Of a DNA stretch of 7,991 nt, positions 6,586 to 7,991 are shown one piece after another; the first letter of the stretch is position 1, and every line of letters starts with the position of its first letter. Below the pieces are notes generated by a model. That model saw only the letters and a list, made by a program, of their open reading frames with translations. It made no database searches and was not told the origin of the DNA. Both the position numbers and the translations under genes were made by a program. This DNA is from Actinomycetota bacterium (lineage in GTDB: Bacteria; Actinomycetota; Thermoleophilia; Gaiellales; Gaiellaceae). The stretch spans positions 1-7,991 of the forward strand of contig JACCTQ010000302.1 of the NCBI GenBank assembly GCA_013812265.1. Direction: 5' to 3'.

Positions 6586-7938
6586 ATGGCGACGGTCGCT
6601 GCCGATCCGAAAGCAGGCGAGCGGATTGCTGCTCTCGCGAAGCAATACGTCCTCTACTCGTGGTCCGTTCAGGACGCGCTTTCGCCGCTTGCGGTCGCGG
6701 GGGCGGAGGGCTCGTACTTCTGGGACTATGACGGCAAGCGGTACCTGGACTTCGCCTCGCAGCTGATCAACGTCTCGATCGGCCATCAGCACCCCAAGGT
6801 GGTCGCCGCCATCAAGGAGCAGGCGGACCGGCTGTGCACGATCGGGCCTCCCATGGCCAGTGAGAGCCGCTCCGAGCTCGGCCGCCTGCTCGCCGAGGTG
6901 ACCCCGGGCGACCTGACCATGTCCTTCTTCACGAACGGCGGGGCGGAGGCGAACGAGAACGCGATCAAGGTCGCGCGCTGGTACACGGGGCGGTCGAAAG
7001 TGATCGCCCGCTACCGCTCGTACCACGGCGCCACCGCCGGCGCCATGACGCTGACGGGCGACCCGCGCCGCTGGCCGGCCGAGCCCGGCATCCCGGGTGT
7101 CGTCCGCATGTTCGACCCCTACACGTACCGGTGCCCCGCTGGGCACCCCAACCCGTGCCCGGTCTGCACGGGTGGGCCGCATCTGGAGGAGATCCTGCAG
7201 TACGAAGGGGCAGACACCGTCGCCGCCGTGATCCTCGAGACGGTGACCGGGACGAACGGGATCATCGTCCCGCCCGACGGTTACCTCCAGTCCATTCGCG
7301 AAGTGTGCGACCGGCACGGGATCGTGCTGATCTGCGACGAGGTGATGGCAGGCTTCGGGCGCACCGGCCGATGGTTCGCGTGCGAGCACTGGGACGTCGT
7401 CCCGGACATCCTCACCGTCGCGAAAGGCATCAACTCCGGCTACGTGCCGCTGGGCGCGATGGTGATCTCGCGCCCGATCGCCGAGTGGCTGCGGGGTCGG
7501 ATGTTCGCCGGCGGGCTCACGTATTCCGGCCACCCTCTGGCGTGTGCGGCCGGCGTCGCCTCCATCGAGGCCTTTCGCGAGGAGGAGATCGTGGAGAACG
7601 CGGCCGAGCTGGGGGAGTACCTGGCCACTGAGCTTCCGAGGCTGGCCGAACGGCATCCGTCGGTCGGCGAGGTACGCGGGTTGGGGCTGTTCTGGGGCCT
7701 CGAGCTAGTGCGGGATCGCGAGACGCGCGAGCCGCTCGTGCCGTTCAACGCGGCCGGCGAGGCGGCGAAGCCCGTCGCGGCGATGACGAAGGCTGCGATG
7801 GAGCGCGGCCTCTACCCGTTCATCCATTGGAACGTGCTGGCGGTCGCCCCGCCGCTCACGATCACACGGGAGGAGCTCGACGAAGGCTTGGCCGTGATCG
7901 ACGAGCTGCTCGCGATCGCCGACGGCTACGCGACCTGA
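6586..7938 (+). CDS. Class III (omega-amino acid type) PLP-dependent aminotransferase
   Basis: This is a cytosolic fold-type I PLP enzyme, 450 residues, the normal length for class III aminotransferases. It shows FTNGGAEANENAIKVAR (115-131), which holds the cofactor phosphate, SYHGAT (145-150) with the Tyr that stacks on the ring, ILICDEVMAGFGRTG near 247-261 with Asp251 for the pyridine nitrogen, the Schiff-base Lys280 in VAKGINSGYVPLGA, and GLTYSGHPLACAA (310-322). It probably moves an amino group from an omega- or beta-amino compound to pyruvate or 2-oxoglutarate, giving a semialdehyde. The divergent dehydrogenase next door is a plausible next step. Two points are odd: a Cys/His cluster (C183, H187, C191, C194), and no arginine in the C-terminal segment FIHWNVLAVAPPL where many omega-aminotransferases bind the substrate carboxylate. 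Database names for such proteins (taurine-, beta-alanine- or putrescine-pyruvate aminotransferase) are not reliable, so no symbol is given. Confidence 0.92.
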   Translation: MATVAADPKAGERIAALAKQYVLYSWSVQDALSPLAVAGAEGSYFWDYDGKRYLDFASQLINVSIGHQHPKVVAAIKEQADRLCTIGPPMASESRSELGRLLAEVTPGDLTMSFFTNGGAEANENAIKVARWYTGRSKVIARYRSYHGATAGAMTLTGDPRRWPAEPGIPGVVRMFDPYTYRCPAGHPNPCPVCTGGPHLEEILQYEGADTVAAVILETVTGTNGIIVPPDGYLQSIREVCDRHGIVLICDEVMAGFGRTGRWFACEHWDVVPDILTVAKGINSGYVPLGAMVISRPIAEWLRGRMFAGGLTYSGHPLACAAGVASIEAFREEEIVENAAELGEYLATELPRLAERHPSVGEVRGLGLFWGLELVRDRETREPLVPFNAAGEAAKPVAAMTKAAMERGLYPFIHWNVLAVAPPLTITREELDEGLAVIDELLAIADGYAT

Positions 7939-7991
7939 GCGGCGCCATACCCCAGAACGTTCGCGCGTTCGCCGAAGATCCGGCCGCCTAC
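7939..7991. other. Unassigned right-edge sequence
   Basis: Fifty-three bases follow the aminotransferase stop. Both strands are open in the register with codons starting at 7932: the plus strand reads DLSGAIPQNVRAFAEDPAAY, and the complementary minus-strand frame reads VGGRIFGERANVLGYGAAQVA before a TAG at 7928-7926. Either a downstream gene or the 3' end of a convergent gene overlapping the aminotransferase is possible. No start codon or terminator is clear. Confidence 0.25.

Noticed and set aside
1..7991. Mobile element, CRISPR array, defence or phage cassette
   Set aside because: No transposase, integrase, nuclease, spaced repeat series or target-site duplication was seen, and the genes all read as metabolic with uniform composition.

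Overview
The window is GC-rich, densely packed bacterial DNA carrying a metabolic locus. It holds a complete ABC importer of the carbohydrate (CUT1) type, a small DUF4242/SCO4226-like protein, a CoA-acylating methylmalonate/malonate-semialdehyde dehydrogenase and a class III aminotransferase. The GC-rich codon use, GTG and TTG starts, a degenerate Tat-like leader on the solute-binding protein, TAnnnT -10 boxes and the DUF4242 protein fit an actinobacterial lineage, possibly a soil Thermoleophilia-type organism. That placement is inference; no rRNA or marker gene is present. I see no tRNA, rRNA, CRISPR array, insertion sequence, phage gene or integrase.

Left half (19-4590): on the minus strand and in transcription order lie a MalF-type permease (3304-2318), a MalG-type permease (2317-1481, whose ATG directly follows the stop of the first) and the solute-binding protein (1407-19). 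A MalK/UgpC-type ATPase runs the other way (3355-4590). The roughly 50 bp between the divergent starts holds a 20-bp inverted repeat with overlapping -10-like boxes, so one regulator could control both arms. A ribosome-binding-site-like AGGAGG just after the solute-binding protein gene suggests that the minus-strand operon continues past the left edge.

Right half (4598-7938): the ATPase gene converges with the DUF4242 gene 7 bp away, and a long two-part hairpin covers the end of the ATPase coding sequence. The DUF4242 gene has its own promoter-like sequence and a palindrome placed like an operator. Upstream of it, on the same strand, is the semialdehyde dehydrogenase gene (6499-4967). The aminotransferase gene diverges from that (6586-7938). 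The last 53 bases cannot be assigned.

Working together (inference): the aminotransferase would convert an omega- or beta-amino compound such as beta-alanine or 3-aminoisobutyrate into a semialdehyde, and the dehydrogenase would convert that to acetyl-CoA or propionyl-CoA. The importer may bring in the parent compound. Its CUT1 type favours a sugar, polyol, glycoside or nucleoside-like ligand over a free amino acid, so its link to the enzymes is unproven. I found no clearly novel system; the most interesting signals are the regulatory palindromes, the convergent hairpin and apparent active-site differences in the aminotransferase.
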